Origin: Hoplostethus atlanticus
Taxonomy: Eukaryota; Chordata; Actinopteri; Trachichthyiformes; Trachichthyidae
NCBI GenBank assembly: GCA_034670405.1
Contig: JAXDDX010000002.1
Span: forward strand, 9,734,501 to 9,798,500
Reading direction: 5' to 3'
Length of the DNA: 64,000 nucleotides
Below, piece after piece: positions 1 through 11,852 of this stretch. Each line of letters opens with the position of its first letter. Position 1 is the first letter of the stretch. The notes beneath the pieces were generated by a model. That model was not told where the DNA came from and did not search any database. It saw nothing but the letters and a program-made list of their open reading frames with translations. The translations under genes were made by a program, and so were the position numbers.

Positions 1-464
1 AGAAAGAAAGAAAGAAATGAAGTAGTTGGAGGTTGCGGGGTTGCTGGCCTCAGGGAACTAAATCTTTCCTGTCTCTTTCAACAGTGAACCATAATTAGTT
101 TGGTCAACCTTGACATCACTTCAGAATAGTTGACACGTCTACGTGCAGAGCAATGGACTGAGGGCTGTTGAGGGCAGCAGCTGCAGTGTTTGTTCTTCAA
201 ACTCTTTGCAAGAAAAGTTGAAAAGTTTTTCACTAAAAGTAGTGTTTCACTGTCGTGCTAACAAGCACCCATAGACACCCATAGACACCTCTGATTCTCT
301 CTCACGCAAGTGTGTTCAGTGTCACACAGAATCACACACAGACACACACACACACACACACTATATAACTTACTGTCTCAACTGAGAGAATTCTGAAAGA
401 TTGTCTCCCTGCTCTTTCCAGCTCTTTCCAGCTTCAAGTTTCTATTTCTATTTCCCTGCAAAGT

Positions 465-495
<31 letters not shown>

Positions 496-1328
496 TTGTA
501 TATTAGCTGATGGCTGGACAACAGGCTAACAACCACCAAAACCATCATCTTTTTAATGTCGCTGGGCCTCTAGTGCACGTGTCCTCCAGGTCCTGCCCAC
601 ATACAAATATGAGAAGCTACTGTGAGTGCGAAACAGAAGAAACCTCCTTTAGTTGCTTTGCTCAATGATCATACATAAATATATGTTGGACCCTTGGCTT
701 GAGACTAATTTCTCAATGTGACCCTCATCGAGAATGAGTCTAGTGGGAGCAAGCACAGAGGAGTGGGTGTGGTGTCAGTGTTCACATGAGTGTACATGTG
801 TGTGCGTGTGCATGTACAAGTCTACGTTTGTGTATGTGTACACACGCATGCTCTTGTATCTGTGTGTAATGGGGTGGCACATGAGTGGCATCTGTAACAG
901 AGCTGAAACAAAAGCCTCAGCTGGGCCCTTTTGGTTTTAGCAGTGCATATGGTCATGTTTAATTCTCTCTCCTTACCTCGGAGAGCCAAGAGGCGTTACT
1001 CAGACTATTGTACGTGTGAGTGAATTAGTCTTGCTAAGCCAGTTTCATGGTCTTTTTATCAATACATTTCACAAGGGCTGTCTGCGAAACGCGGGTGTGT
1101 GTGGGAGGGAGCGGGTCATGTGTGAGTATATGGGGAGGGTTTGCTGGAGTGGTGTGTGTGTGTGTGTATAGATTTTCTAGTGTGTCTCTGTTTTGGGGGG
1201 AGGGAGGTTGATTTTATGCTTGTGCATGTGGATGTGTTTTTGGGGGGCCTCGGTGTATCGTTTGTATGTCTGTGTTAGTATGTGGGTCCGGAGGGGGTGT
1301 TGTGTGCATAAATGTAACACAATGTGCA

Positions 1329-1330
<2 letters not shown>

Positions 1331-1400
<70 letters not shown>
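1331..1400. repeat. (TG)35 microsatellite
   Basis: 70 bp of perfect TG. The preceding 200 bp is itself GT-rich and degenerate, suggesting an older, larger tract. Confidence 0.97.
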
Positions 1401-1401
<1 letters not shown>

Positions 1402-1538
1402 TCCGTGAGGGGGGTTTCCTGAGCCCTTGGTCTGGTTAATATCCCCAGTGTTAATCAGAAACAGATAAAAGCAGTGAGGGAGTGAGAAAGAGAGCCAGAC
1501 CTATCACTGACACCCTAGTTTGACTGAACACATGTCCG

Positions 1539-1540
<2 letters not shown>

Positions 1541-1590
<50 letters not shown>
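1541..1590. repeat. (CA)25 microsatellite
   Basis: Perfect CA repeat followed by TACATATATA. It is the inverted partner of the (TG)35 tract 140 bp upstream. Confidence 0.97.
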
Positions 1591-1594
<4 letters not shown>

Positions 1595-4254
1595 TATATA
1601 TTGATTAGGGCAGTATAAACAGGAACGCTATCAGTCTCTGGGGTGGTGCTGGTTTCACAGGAAGGAAAGACTGATATAGGCGGCTATATAGTTCCCGTAT
1701 ACACATACACACTACACACACACACTGAACACACACCGCACACACTGCTCTGGCTACATTCCTCTGAAACAATATTGGCTTGTTCTTGCTGTGATGGATG
1801 TGGAACAGAGTTGTCTTAATTCCTCTTATAAAGAATTCCTGTTATGGACTTCCTGAAGTGTGAACCAAAAAAACAAAAAACAGTAAAAGCTAAAATTAAA
1901 TTAAGATATTTTTCTGAGACTAAAGAGAAAAAGCTGGTTCCTCAGATATGGAGAGAGAACAACACTTTACAGCCAGCTTGTCAAAAGAGATGCTACACTA
2001 ACTCATGTGGTGGCAGAATAACGAAAAAGAGCAAGAAATATGAAAGCCAAGACACATCAGTATGCTGTTATTTTTAATCTGATGTCATGTAGAGCTTGGT
2101 AAGAGCCCTCTGCATTACTCACACAATAAAGGCAGATGTAATGGGATCAATTTTTAAACAAAATACTTTAAAGTAACTAACCCTTTCCCCTCCCTTTGCT
2201 TTTCCAGTCAAAGGGAAATGTTTTTTCTCCGGAGGAGGTCGGGAGGGAAATATTTTATTTTTGTGTTGTTTTTTTTTCTCCATTCCTGGTTTGCATATCT
2301 TTAGCCTCCAGCCAAGTGCTGTTAATTAGGTAAACAGGTAATTCCCAGCACGAGCCAAATGCCGCGCGTGTGTGTGTCTGCACAGGCAACACACAACAAT
2401 AAAATAAGCACACATGAAGAAATACAGTTGAAATACAGATGCTAACAGGGAAATCAAGAGGTAACTTATGCAAGAAGTCATGCATTATTGAACAGAAGAA
2501 CCCTAGAAGATTTCTTTAAGTGCCGGTTACTGTGCTTGCTGCTTTCAGCTGACAGAGAACAAGAGAAAGAAGACCGGGGCAGAGGAGAGAAATAATGTAT
2601 ATAAAGAAAAAGAGAGAGAGAGGAGGGAGAGAAAGTGAGCGAAACGCGATATTCCCTCTCCGTGTGTCAGGCTCACTGGTGTGTGACATGTCGGTCTCAG
2701 TGGGGACTTCCTGACATTCCCTGCCTATCTCTTTTTCCCTCCAACACGCCATCCATCTCTCCATCTTCCTCTACTATTTCTCTTGTTTCTCTTCTCTTCA
2801 CTGCCTTGTAGTTGTTCAACCTTGTTATATCTCCCTCCCTCTCTCTATCTCTCACACATAAATACAGAGCCCACTCCCTCACACACACACACACCCTATC
2901 CACTTATCCTGTGCATATTGTAAATCTGTCTAATGCATTCATCTGTAAACTGTATGTATCTATCATTATGGTCCAGATTGGCTGTAAGAGGAGGTGTGTT
3001 TATCACAACAGGTGGTGGTCTATCTACCCAACAGTTGAGCAAATCTAAAGTGAACTATTGAAAAATGAAATACGAATTAGGTGCATTTCCATCAGCTGGC
3101 GATGGAGCAGGTAAATTAGCTTCCTGAAACATAGAAAGTAGCTACCTCAGGAATCTGTATATCTTTTCTTTTGATTAATACTTTTCTATCACTATTTATC
3201 CATAAATGCATAAGGTTTAACCAAGTAAATATATAATATATATAAATATAAATACAATTAGTAAATACAGAAAATCTAAAAAACAAATACATTTAAATGT
3301 GCAAGAGTCGATTTGTGACGAACCACGAGAAGAGTGTGAGCCATAGCAGGACATTGGATTGAAAATTAAAAATATCATTTTAGATCTTTTTTTTGTGTTT
3401 GGCAAATTTTTTTTTTAGAATTCTTACAAATGAGTCTTAGTTGTAAGGGGAAGTAGAGATGCACAGGAGACAAATCAGGAGGGAATTTGAGAATTGAGGA
3501 GGAGCAGCCTCGAGAAATAGGTTTTCAATAATATAGACTTTTTCACAATGACACCACAAAAAATACAGCCTATTATCACTATTGCCCCACATGCTCAATG
3601 TTGCAATGCTATCACTGCACACCGTCAATCACCGCTAATTGGCTGCCTTGGCGGTTACATCATAAATCGTAGAAACAAGCCTTCTGAAGAGTCACTCATT
3701 ATCAGCTCATACAAACATCTCCCTTCTGTGGATGAAGGGAGCCTGATTGTGGAAATGAGAAATGAGTTTCTCAAGGTTAAACACGCATTGCGAGACGCAA
3801 GTGTTTACTGACATCAACTAGTGGGAGGGAGAGCTGTAAGTGACCACAAGGTAGGGAATCAGAAAAAAATGTCTTTATACCTGTTTTTCATATTTGTCTA
3901 ATGTTCTCTGGGATAGGGGTGGCGAATTTCACAACTGTTGCACTGAAAGCTAACATCAAATCAAAAATATAATTTAGAACGAGCTACATGATTGTACAGG
4001 ACAAACATCCGCCTCTGTGAGCTGAAAGGAAATGGGTGGTGGAAATAAATAACTCAAGGTTAAACACATGAGATGATGAGTCTGTTTCCTCCAAGACGCT
4101 ATCAGCGAGACAGGTGGGGGGGGTTGTTATGCAGTAGGGCATGGGGTATAATAAAGACAAAAGAGAGAGAGACAGACAGACAGATAGAGGAAAGAGATGG
4201 AATGAGAAATGTTTCATGACAACTCTCATTCATGGTGAGAAGGGGAGCAACACA

Positions 4255-5050
4255 CATCAACATGTTGTTGATGACTTTGTTTCCTTGTGTGATAAATTCT
4301 TCCTTCAGTTGAACGTTTTAAAAAACGAAGGACATGGCAATAGATTTTAGTAGCTGTTCCCAAACCCACTGTAATAAAAGGCAAGGGAATTGAGTTAGTG
4401 GACAACAATAAATATCTGGGAACTATTGTTGATACTTGAGATGATTACAGCTGCAATCTGTAACAAGGTAGAGAAATGTTTGTTTTTCCCATAGAGAATG
4501 GTGGTAAAATGATTACATTGTTTTATTGGGCTCATATTGAATTTGTTTTGACATTTTGCCTGGTTTCCAACTTGACCTTGAGCAATACAAACAAACTGGG
4601 CATCTTGATGAGAAATGGCAACTAAGGTTACTGGCATGATCCAGACACCACTAACCGCAAGCTTTGAGAAGCATGAGGAAATGAAAGTTAATGCCAATCT
4701 CAAATGCCCTGGGCGCTCCGTTAGAGGACAGTTTGAGCTGATGCTCTCTGGGAGCTGCTTCAGCGTACCTAAATCCAAGAGTAAAAGATCAAGGGATTCA
4801 TGTATCCTACTGCAATCACATTGCTTGATTTACACATGTAATGATGTAGCCTCTTGTGCTGTATAAGAACTTTGTAATTGGGACTTTTATTTTTCTACTG
4901 CACCCACTTAATGACTCTCTGATCTTTCTTATGCTTGTTTGTGTGGTTGAATATTACATGATGTGATTTGTGTTTTTAAACCGTCTACAAACCAGATTTC
5001 CCTCATGAGAATGTAATTAAATGGAATGGAACTTAAACGTACTGAAGTGA
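4255..5050 (+). mobile_element. Decayed LINE 3' end: reverse transcriptase C-terminus plus 3' UTR
   Basis: Conceptual pieces on the plus strand match the end of a fish non-LTR reverse transcriptase. DFVSLCDKFFLQLNV lies at about 4272-4316, VDNNKYLGTIVDT (the YLG motif after the RT core) at about 4399-4437, and FELMLSGSCFSVPKSKSKR at about 4732-4787, followed by a TCILLQSH-like end. The frame changes between these pieces and a TGA follows VDT at about 4438, so it is a pseudogene. A 3' UTR-like AT-rich stretch runs to roughly 5050 (near AATAAAAG at 5050). The best general fit is the Rex1/L2/Jockey-like group; the exact clade needs an alignment. The 5' part is missing, as is usual for LINEs. Confidence 0.7.
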
Positions 5051-6154
5051 ATAAAAGTGAAGTGTATTGGAAAGAGCTGGGATCTCCATGTGGTGAGAAC
5101 ATGTCTGCCCTTGCTTGCTGAGCCTCCAGGATGCTACCAAGAGCACGTCTATGCTTGCCTCACTGACGCATTATGATTTCATATTGAGTTTTCAACAAAT
5201 CTCATTCAAGGCTGACGTGAAATCCAAAACCAGCTTCTGTTGGTTTCTTCACAATCGAAAAAACTGCTTATTGTCTTCCTCATCGAAACCAGTGGGTGTT
5301 GTTGTGAGCTTATGGCTGGAACCAGTTGGTGTCAGTGAGGAATGCTGATGACACCAACAAGTCCTTCAACACAGATTCAAGTCCCCGTGACAACAAGCAT
5401 CTGCCCTGCTTAAGTGTTTTGTAAGGAGTGCAGCTCCATGGACGCCGTTCTGTCACTGACTCTGCTCTGACCTTGTGGAGGGAGGCAAGCGAAAAGAGAA
5501 TTTCAGTAAGTCATCAGTAAGTACCACATTATAACGCTGTGTTGTTTTTGATGCTAGGTTAGCTGAAAGACAAACGCAATTTCTTTTACCCCCGCAATGC
5601 GACAAGTGTTGGGAGAGAAAGAAAAAAAGAAAAAGAAATAAGAGCCCTTATTAAAATGATCAAGGTATCTTTCATACCACTCTAAGATAGTTTAACTGCA
5701 TTCAGGAAATAACAAAGTCACTCCCAGCCTGCTTCAAACAAACAACATGCGCTTTCCCACAGTAATCAAATCCCGTTGTCTAAAACAGCCGCGCCACTCA
5801 CCAAGAGTCAGAAAGTCACAAAATACCATTACCATCACATTGAATGGAGTATACAATTTTTTATATACCTATATTTACCCTTTGACAGCCAATGGGATGA
5901 TGAAATAAATGAAATAAAGCCGATAAGAGGTAGGAAAGGCACACATTTGATAGTTTTTTGTGTATAATAGTAATCCAATTTGCCTGCCACTCTGACTGAT
6001 TGCAATCAGTGAGGGTCCTCCGCCTCTGTATTGGGTCTGAGGCAAATGCTGCTGAAATCTAATTAAATAGCATTGTGTTGTGTCTCCATGCAGCGGTCCA
6101 CTTCACTGTTTATTGCAGAGCCGAATGACTGTGCGCATGTGTATGTTTCTGCTC

Positions 6155-6210
<56 letters not shown>

Positions 6211-7126
6211 TTCCCCCGCTGCCAGACAATTTTCTTTGTGAAACTACCAAGTCCCCAGTAAACACTGTACCAACCTTTTTCAGAGCACTTCAATCAACGG
6301 AAAAAGCTTTTGCAAAACATTTGTAAAATGGAAACAAAAATGTAACTCGTTCTGGCTGGAAAGCTCTGGCCTGCCATTGAAAGTGGAGGGAGTCAACAGT
6401 AGTTACTCAGAAAGGAAAACAAACATGAAAAAGTTTGCTTTATAGCACTTTCTACTCCTAGCCAGCTCACCTAAAGGAAAAGTTCACAATTTTTAGAGGC
6501 AGATTGAAATTGCCCCTAACAACCTTCAGTCTATCTAAAAGGTTTGTTCGTGTTTTGTTGTTCAGCCCCACCAGGATTTTCTTTCTGATCATTGCGGCCC
6601 AAAATGATTGAATTTGCAGCGGCTGTCATCAAAAATTGCGATGCAATTTGCGATATTTTTTGTGTTATCTTGTGGTAAAACAGCAGGAATGGATGAAAAG
6701 TTCAAGCCCCCCCCCAAAAAAAACATTGTAAACTGCACACTTGTTTTTTTTTAAGTAGTAGAGTAATTGTCACACATTAATACCTCCTGGAGCCGCCGGC
6801 TGAAAGCTTGCAAGTAATGCGGCAATTAGTTGAACTTGCGTAAATTCTTGTGACGTCCTGGAGGGACTGGTTGTTGTTTTAGATACATTAGCTGCACTCT
6901 GCTCTTCAGCAAAGCTAGTGCAAATGATTGGGGTTTACAACCATTTCTCTCAAAAGGCCCGTCCTTCTCAAGGTTGTCTCACATTGAATGCGTTGCTTGT
7001 AATTTGTTGAGCAATGGATGCCAACCCTACGTAATTGCAGTGACAATGACAACAAAGCCATTGAATACCCATCACAACTAAAATGTCAACTATATCCTGA
7101 GGGTTTTTTTCTCTTGGGAAATTAAC
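5051..7126. other. No gene seen
   Basis: Unique sequence with one (TC)n tract. AAAGGAAAAGTTCAC at about 6474 resembles the start of the TTAA-type relics, but no partner end was found. Confidence 0.55.
6156..6206. repeat. (TC)25 microsatellite
   Basis: 51 bp of perfect alternating pyrimidine on the plus strand. Confidence 0.97.
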
Positions 7127-7215
7127 ACTGACTCCTATAAATCCAGAGGTTGTAATTAGGACAAAGGTACTACTGACTCCTGTAAATCCAGAAGTTGTAA
7201 ATGGACAAAGATAAG
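7127..7215 (+). repeat. Tandem duplication of a 45-bp unit
   Basis: ACTGACTCCTATAAATCCAG at 7127 recurs as ACTGACTCCTGTAAATCCAG at 7172, and the match continues through AG(A)GTTGTAA and GGACAAAG. The two copies are about 90% alike. No function is suggested. Confidence 0.75.
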
Positions 7216-7760
7216 TCTATTTCCTGTCAGGAGAGGGGCACACTTCCTGTCTGAGTGACAGAGGAGGTCAAAAGTCAAGGAACAAGGTCAGCAGTCTGGT
7301 TTGAATCAACCGGGAGCCACCCATCATCTCTCTCTCTCTCTCTTTTTTCTCTGGCTCTGCTGCACTCTTTCTTTCTGTCTGTTTCCAATCCCTCTCTCCG
7401 TCTCATTTGTGGGCAGTTTTGCTTCCACCCTCTCTCTCTCTCTCTGCTGCTCACTCTCCCTCTCTCACTCTCGTTGCTCTTCTCTTCTCTTTCACGCCAC
7501 CCGCCCCATCCCCACCCTACCCTACCCTACAGTCCCCTTAGGCTAACACACACCAGAGCAGACCTGACTATATCACCCATTCAGCCTCCCAAATCAAATT
7601 ACCATGGACAAAACAGAGTAATAAAAAGTAATGGGTTGTTATATGAGGCACACACTCAGAAGCTGAACAAGTCCTTCAGCACCGTGGTCCACAATATTCT
7701 GTTTGTTACTCACTTCTTGCTATGATTAACTGACTACACTCATAAGCCATAATAAACAGA

Positions 7761-8045
7761 CAGTTGGGGTGTAAAAAATTACATGTAGTGTGTTTACAGT
7801 AACTTAATTACATACAATGGCAACTGTACCATACCGTACGAAAACAAATATATGACACTAATAATAACACTATTGAAATTACAGACTGTTATTTGGAATT
7901 CTTCATTCATTTGTTGTGGATTTTGGCAAAGTAAGCCAAAACTAACTGTCTGTAAACAATGATGTTACTGAATTTGAGAATTGCAATTTTAAAATGGTAC
8001 TCTGTAATCCACCAGATTACATTTTGAATCTAACTCCCCAACCCT
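7761..8045. mobile_element. TIR element relic with CAGTTGGGG / CCCCAACCCT ends
   Basis: The left end is CAGTTGGGGTGTAAAAAATTACA and the right end ATTACATTTTGAATCTAACTCCCCAACCCT, inverted and decayed. The interior (TTTGTTGTGGATTTTGGCAAAG, AAGCCAAAACTAACTGTCTG, TTGCAATTTTAAAATGGTAC) resembles a common teleost GTAATC-rich repeat. No coding capacity. The superfamily cannot be assigned from the sequence. Confidence 0.55.
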
Positions 8046-8522
8046 ATTTCAGGTGCTATTTTGAGGCAATGGAGATGTGCACTTTAGCCATCATTTTTTA
8101 GCAACAGTGCTGTATTTCTTCATTATACTTTTTGTCCCTCATAACAATGACAAATACCTATCATCTAATCCACATTCACTTTGTCCCATTAGCCAATTCA
8201 CCCAAATTGAAGGCAGAAATGTTCAATTCCATTCCCTCAACATGAGCTGAAGGACTGTTTAATTACATTTCTCTCCTTTCTTTGGATATTTTCCTTGGGT
8301 GGCATTTTAGGACACGCAAATGGAAAAGATCGGTCGCTTTCATTTCATTTTTCACCATGTTTTCGACATATTTGGTTGTAATACAATGTGTATCTGTGGT
8401 GAATGGCAGCAGACGCCATGGTGAGTGGTGTGGGATCAAATACTGACCCTGAGAACAATTCTGACATTGAGACAGTTTGTCTCCAACTTTCTCTCCAGTC
8501 CTCTTTTCTGTGTGCTGGCGTG

Positions 8523-8524
<2 letters not shown>

Positions 8525-8553
<29 letters not shown>

Positions 8554-8708
8554 CTGTGTGTATGTATGTATGTGTGTCTGTGTGTGGAGGGATAGTTTGT
8601 CAAGCTATTGTCACATAGATTAGGATGTGAAATATGAAGAAAAGAAACAATGCAGACACATTTTACTATAGAAAAGTATTTCCAGTGTCTATACACAGGC
8701 TCAGTTAC
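8525..8708 (+). repeat. Copy A of a (GT)n plus ~115-bp unit repeat
   Basis: (TG)n at 8525-8552 with TATG steps and a G-rich spacer leads into ATAGTTTGTCAAGCTATTG, AGATTAGGATGTGAAATATG, GAAAAGAAACAATGCAGAC, TTTTACTATA and CCAGTGTCTATACACAGGCT. The same order recurs at 9.7, 9.9 and 10.0 kb. Confidence 0.75.
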
Positions 8709-9149
8709 GTGTAAGTACTGCGTATGTGTGTTCGTGTGTAGGAGCATGTTTGACTGGAATGTGAATGGAATGTGACGATAGGAAATCGTTTTTTTTTTTT
8801 AATTCAACAGAACTTCCATTGTTCCCTATTAACCGCCATCCACTGTGTTCAGGTGTTTGCTCATCTTATCTGCAGGTGACCCTTTAACCCTTGACCTTTA
8901 ACATGAGCTTTAGTCAAGAGCTGTGGTGGACAATCCCTCAGTTGGTTTTGAGAGGACAGCTGCTATGAGATGATTAAACTCTCTATATACTGCAACATTT
9001 TAAATGTTTCCAATGTTTTAAGGGTTCCTCCAAAAATAATCAAGATAAATCCCCTTACATTCCCTAAAAAGTTAGAAAAATGAATCAATTCTTTGTCTTA
9101 TCATGGTGCTTTAAGGGTCCTAAGACTAGATCCCTTTATTTTTAGGGGT

Positions 9150-9292
9150 TGCAGGGAGAGGCCCAACATCTACTCAGTCGAGTCTATAATCAAGACGAAG
9201 CCTCATCCTCGAGTCCCACTCAAGACTAAGACCGACGTGGGTGTCAAGTCCAAGTCAGGACTTGTACAAAAGACCAAATTGTATATATAGGG
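9150..9292. repeat. Dispersed repeat rich in GAGTC/GACTC steps
   Basis: CTCAGTCGAGTCTATAATCAAGACGAAG, CTCGAGTCCCACTCAAGACTAAGACC and GTCAAGTCCAAGTCAGGACTTG share a quasi-repeated AAGTC/GACTC step found in a familiar fish repeat (GACTCGAGTCCAAGTC). The ends are unclear. It accounts for the open frames over this stretch. Confidence 0.45.
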
Positions 9293-9617
9293 AGAAGATG
9301 TTTTAAAATGGGTGTGATGATACTCAACACTGTTTTTCTCCACATCCAAAAAAGTGGAGAGAGTGCAACGTGTCAGTGGGCAGCTCTTTAGAGACCAGTA
9401 GTGTTTTCTGAACGCAACAAAGTGTGTTGCTATTTTTCTTTTTTCTTTTTTCCATCCTCCCACTCTTGACTCATCCTTGTTGGTTGGTTTGTTTATTTTT
9501 TTCTCACTTTGTTCCAGGAACCTGTGGAGAGCTGACAAATCCACCCATTCTGTTGTGTCATCCAAAAACAGTACTTAGCACCACAGGGTGGTTATCACCA
9601 GGCCATCCTCAGTTCCG

Positions 9618-9618
<1 letters not shown>

Positions 9619-9661
<43 letters not shown>

Positions 9662-9825
9662 TGTGTGTGTGTGTGCGGGCATGCCTGCATGTCGGTGTGG
9701 GGTGTGGTGAGTAGTTTGTCAAATTATGAATAGATTAGGATGTGAAATATGGAGAAAATATAAAATACAGTCATGTTTTCCTATATAAATGTGTCTCCAG
9801 TGTCTATAAAAAGGCTCACTTACAG

Positions 9826-9875
<50 letters not shown>

Positions 9876-9990
9876 TGGGGGCGGGGACGGGGGGATTTAT
9901 GAACAGATTAGGATGTGAAATATGAGGAAAATATAAAATACCATCATGTTTTACTATATAAATGTGTCTCTGGTGGCTATAAAAAAGGGA
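9619..9990 (+). repeat. Copies B and C of the (GT)n plus ~115-bp unit repeat
   Basis: Copy B is (GT)n at 9619-9676 plus the unit at 9710-9822 (GTAGTTTGTCAAATTATGAA, AGATTAGGATGTGAAATATG, CCAGTGTCTATAAAAAGGCT). Copy C is (GT)n at 9828-9870 plus the unit at about 9893-9986, lacking the first motif. B and C share GAGAAAATATAAAATAC-type and CTATATAAATGTGTCTC-type sequence absent from A and D, so they are the closest pair. Confidence 0.75.
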
Positions 9991-10112
9991 GGGGGGGGGT
10001 AGTTTGTCAAATTATTAACAGATTAAAATGTGAAATGTGTAGAAAAGAAACAATGCAGACGTGTTACAGTGTATAAATCTGTTCCCAGTGTCTATAAGAA
10101 GGCTGAGTTATC
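9987..10112 (+). repeat. Copy D of the ~115-bp unit, preceded by poly-G instead of (GT)n
   Basis: GGGAGGGGGGGGGTAGTTTGTC leads into AAATTATTAACAGATTAAAATGTGAAATGTG, AAAAGAAACAATGCAGACG and CCAGTGTCTATAAGAAGGCTGAGTTA. The AAAAGAAACAATGCAGAC run is shared with copy A and not with B or C. Confidence 0.72.
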
Positions 10113-10565
10113 GGCCAGATCATCTTTGCAGAGGTTTATTTGGCTTTGTAATAGCTTAGAGCAAGAGAAAAAGCAGACTTTTTGAAAGCTACTTTAATTG
10201 TTTCTTTCTTTGATATAAACAGTGGGTAGTGTCAGAGGGGTCTTATGCAACGAGGGTCGTCAGACAGATTTGAACCGGCAACATTAGACGCTTTAGACGC
10301 TGCAGGATTCGGCACATTGCCTGAACTTAACTGAAGCTTTAAAACCATTTCATATTTAATGTGTGTTTTTAGTAAATAACAGTATTAGAGATTTGTACAG
10401 ATTCTTAGCAACAATTGCCAAAACATAATGAGTCAAAATACATCAGCTTCATTCACACTTTGTGTGGTTGTGTGTGTGTGTGTGTGTGTGTCCTTGCAGC
10501 TCGAGAGCAGAGAGGGCTGGGGACGTCTGAGATTGAAACTGTGAGTCTTTAGGCTGTTGAGACCT

Positions 10566-10566
<1 letters not shown>

Positions 10567-10621
<55 letters not shown>

Positions 10622-10700
10622 CAGACAGGCTGAGTCACTGGTCTGTTCCTGTGGAGTGCTGATAACAGCGTTTGCTCTGAGGCCTCTGGATCAGGGGGCA

Positions 10701-10740
<40 letters not shown>
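10567..10740. repeat. (CA)26 and (GT)19 microsatellites in inverted arrangement
   Basis: CA tract 10567-10619 and GT tract 10703-10740, with a further (GT)n at 10468-10490. The three complementary tracts within 270 bp can pair in single-stranded DNA. Confidence 0.95.
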
Positions 10741-10741
<1 letters not shown>

Positions 10742-11016
10742 GGTTGCATGCACGTTGTACTTAACGTGCGTGCAAGCACTAGAGACGGAGAAAAGGATAG
10801 AGAGAGTGAAAGAGTTAGACAGGAAAACAGACAGATTTTGGAGAGGATGTGTGTGTTTGTGTCAGTGAGAAGAATGTGTGCGAGTTCATTAGTGAGCGTT
10901 ATCTGTGTGTGTGTGTGTGTGTGTGTGGCGGGGGGGGGTGCGGTGCTTTCCTACACAAAACAGGAGCAACACAAGCCTTTAAAGAGACTTTTGCCACATA
11001 AGATAAGACATTGTGT

Positions 11017-11018
<2 letters not shown>

Positions 11019-11076
<58 letters not shown>

Positions 11077-11077
11077 G
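11019..11077. repeat. (AG)n microsatellite inside a ~350-bp purine-rich tract
   Basis: Near-perfect GA repeat with one ACAG interruption. Purine-rich sequence continues to about 11335 with GGGAGAGAGACATGGGAGAAGG-like sequence, an unusually long strand asymmetry. Confidence 0.95.
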
Positions 11078-11528
11078 GAGAACAAGAAATCACAAGGAGA
11101 GACACAGATGATAGAAATAGGAAGAAAGAAAGAAAAGGAGGGATGAAGAACAAGAGTTAGGGAGAGGGTTTTTGGAGAAAATGGACAGAGAGAGAAGAGC
11201 GAGAAAAGAATATGGGGATGCAAGGGGAGGAAAAATGGGGAAAAAATAAAAAGTGGGAATTGGAGAAAGAGAGGGAGAGAGACATGGGAGAAGGAAGGGG
11301 AGGAGAACAGACAAGAGGAGATGAGTGGAGTTCTCCTGGGAAAAGTCTCATCTACCACTTGAGACAACCCAACATACTCCTGTCCAAGTATGTAAGGACC
11401 CTCTCTCTATCGCTCTCTCTCTCTTTACCAGTAGAGGTGAGTACAGCAATTCCTCCTGGGTCCCAAGAGCATTGTGGGAGGAGCACCTCTCCTCCCACTG
11501 AGTGCTCACCTCTGACTCTAGTCTGTGT

Positions 11529-11531
<3 letters not shown>

Positions 11532-11576
<45 letters not shown>
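11532..11576. repeat. (TG)22 microsatellite
   Basis: Perfect TG repeat leading into 160 bp of degenerate GT-rich DNA up to about 11740. Confidence 0.95.
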
Positions 11577-11578
<2 letters not shown>

Positions 11579-11779
11579 TCGAGAGTTGGCGAGTGAATGA
11601 ATGGATGAGTGCATGTACAGGTGTCTGTGCCTGTGTTCCCATGTGTGGTTGTGTGTGCCTGTGTGTACGAGTGTGTCATGTTCATGTGTGAGTAAGTGCA
11701 TGTATGTGTGTGTGCAGGGGTGTACATATATACATACTGTACATACATACTTGTCATCTGTCGTTGGCAATGGAATTAC

Positions 11780-11852
11780 TGCATACTGCATTTCATTGTC
11801 TCAGTACTCAGTACATGACAGTACATGACAATAAAGTCGAATCTAATCTAAT
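11780..11852 (+). mobile_element. LINE/SINE 3' tail fragment (ACAATAAAGTCGAATCTAATC)
   Basis: CATTTCATTGTCTCAGTACTCAGTACATGACAGTACATGACAATAAAG followed by TCGAATCTAATCTAATT has the short repeated tail typical of non-LTR elements in fish. GTACATGACA is duplicated at 11812-11830. It follows a long GT-rich stretch. The upstream body is not recognisable. Confidence 0.5.

Larger units (their letters stand above)
1..4254. other. No gene seen; GT-rich, CT-rich and unique DNA
   Basis: Apart from the listed microsatellites, the stretch holds degenerate GT-rich sequence (730-1330), CT/GA-rich sequence (2590-2900) and AT-rich unique DNA (3060-3430). Open frames here are short, lack recognisable protein motifs and often overlap on both strands. 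Confidence 0.6.

Noticed and set aside
3548-3811. 87-residue plus-strand frame in unique DNA
   Set aside because: No recognisable motif and no splice context.
7505-7532. CCCTA repeated three times, considered as telomeric sequence
   Set aside because: The unit is a pentamer (CCCTA), not the vertebrate CCCTAA hexamer, and very short.
7255-7725. 156-residue plus-strand frame
   Set aside because: Serine/leucine-rich sequence from a CT-rich tract; no signal of selection or homology that I can see.
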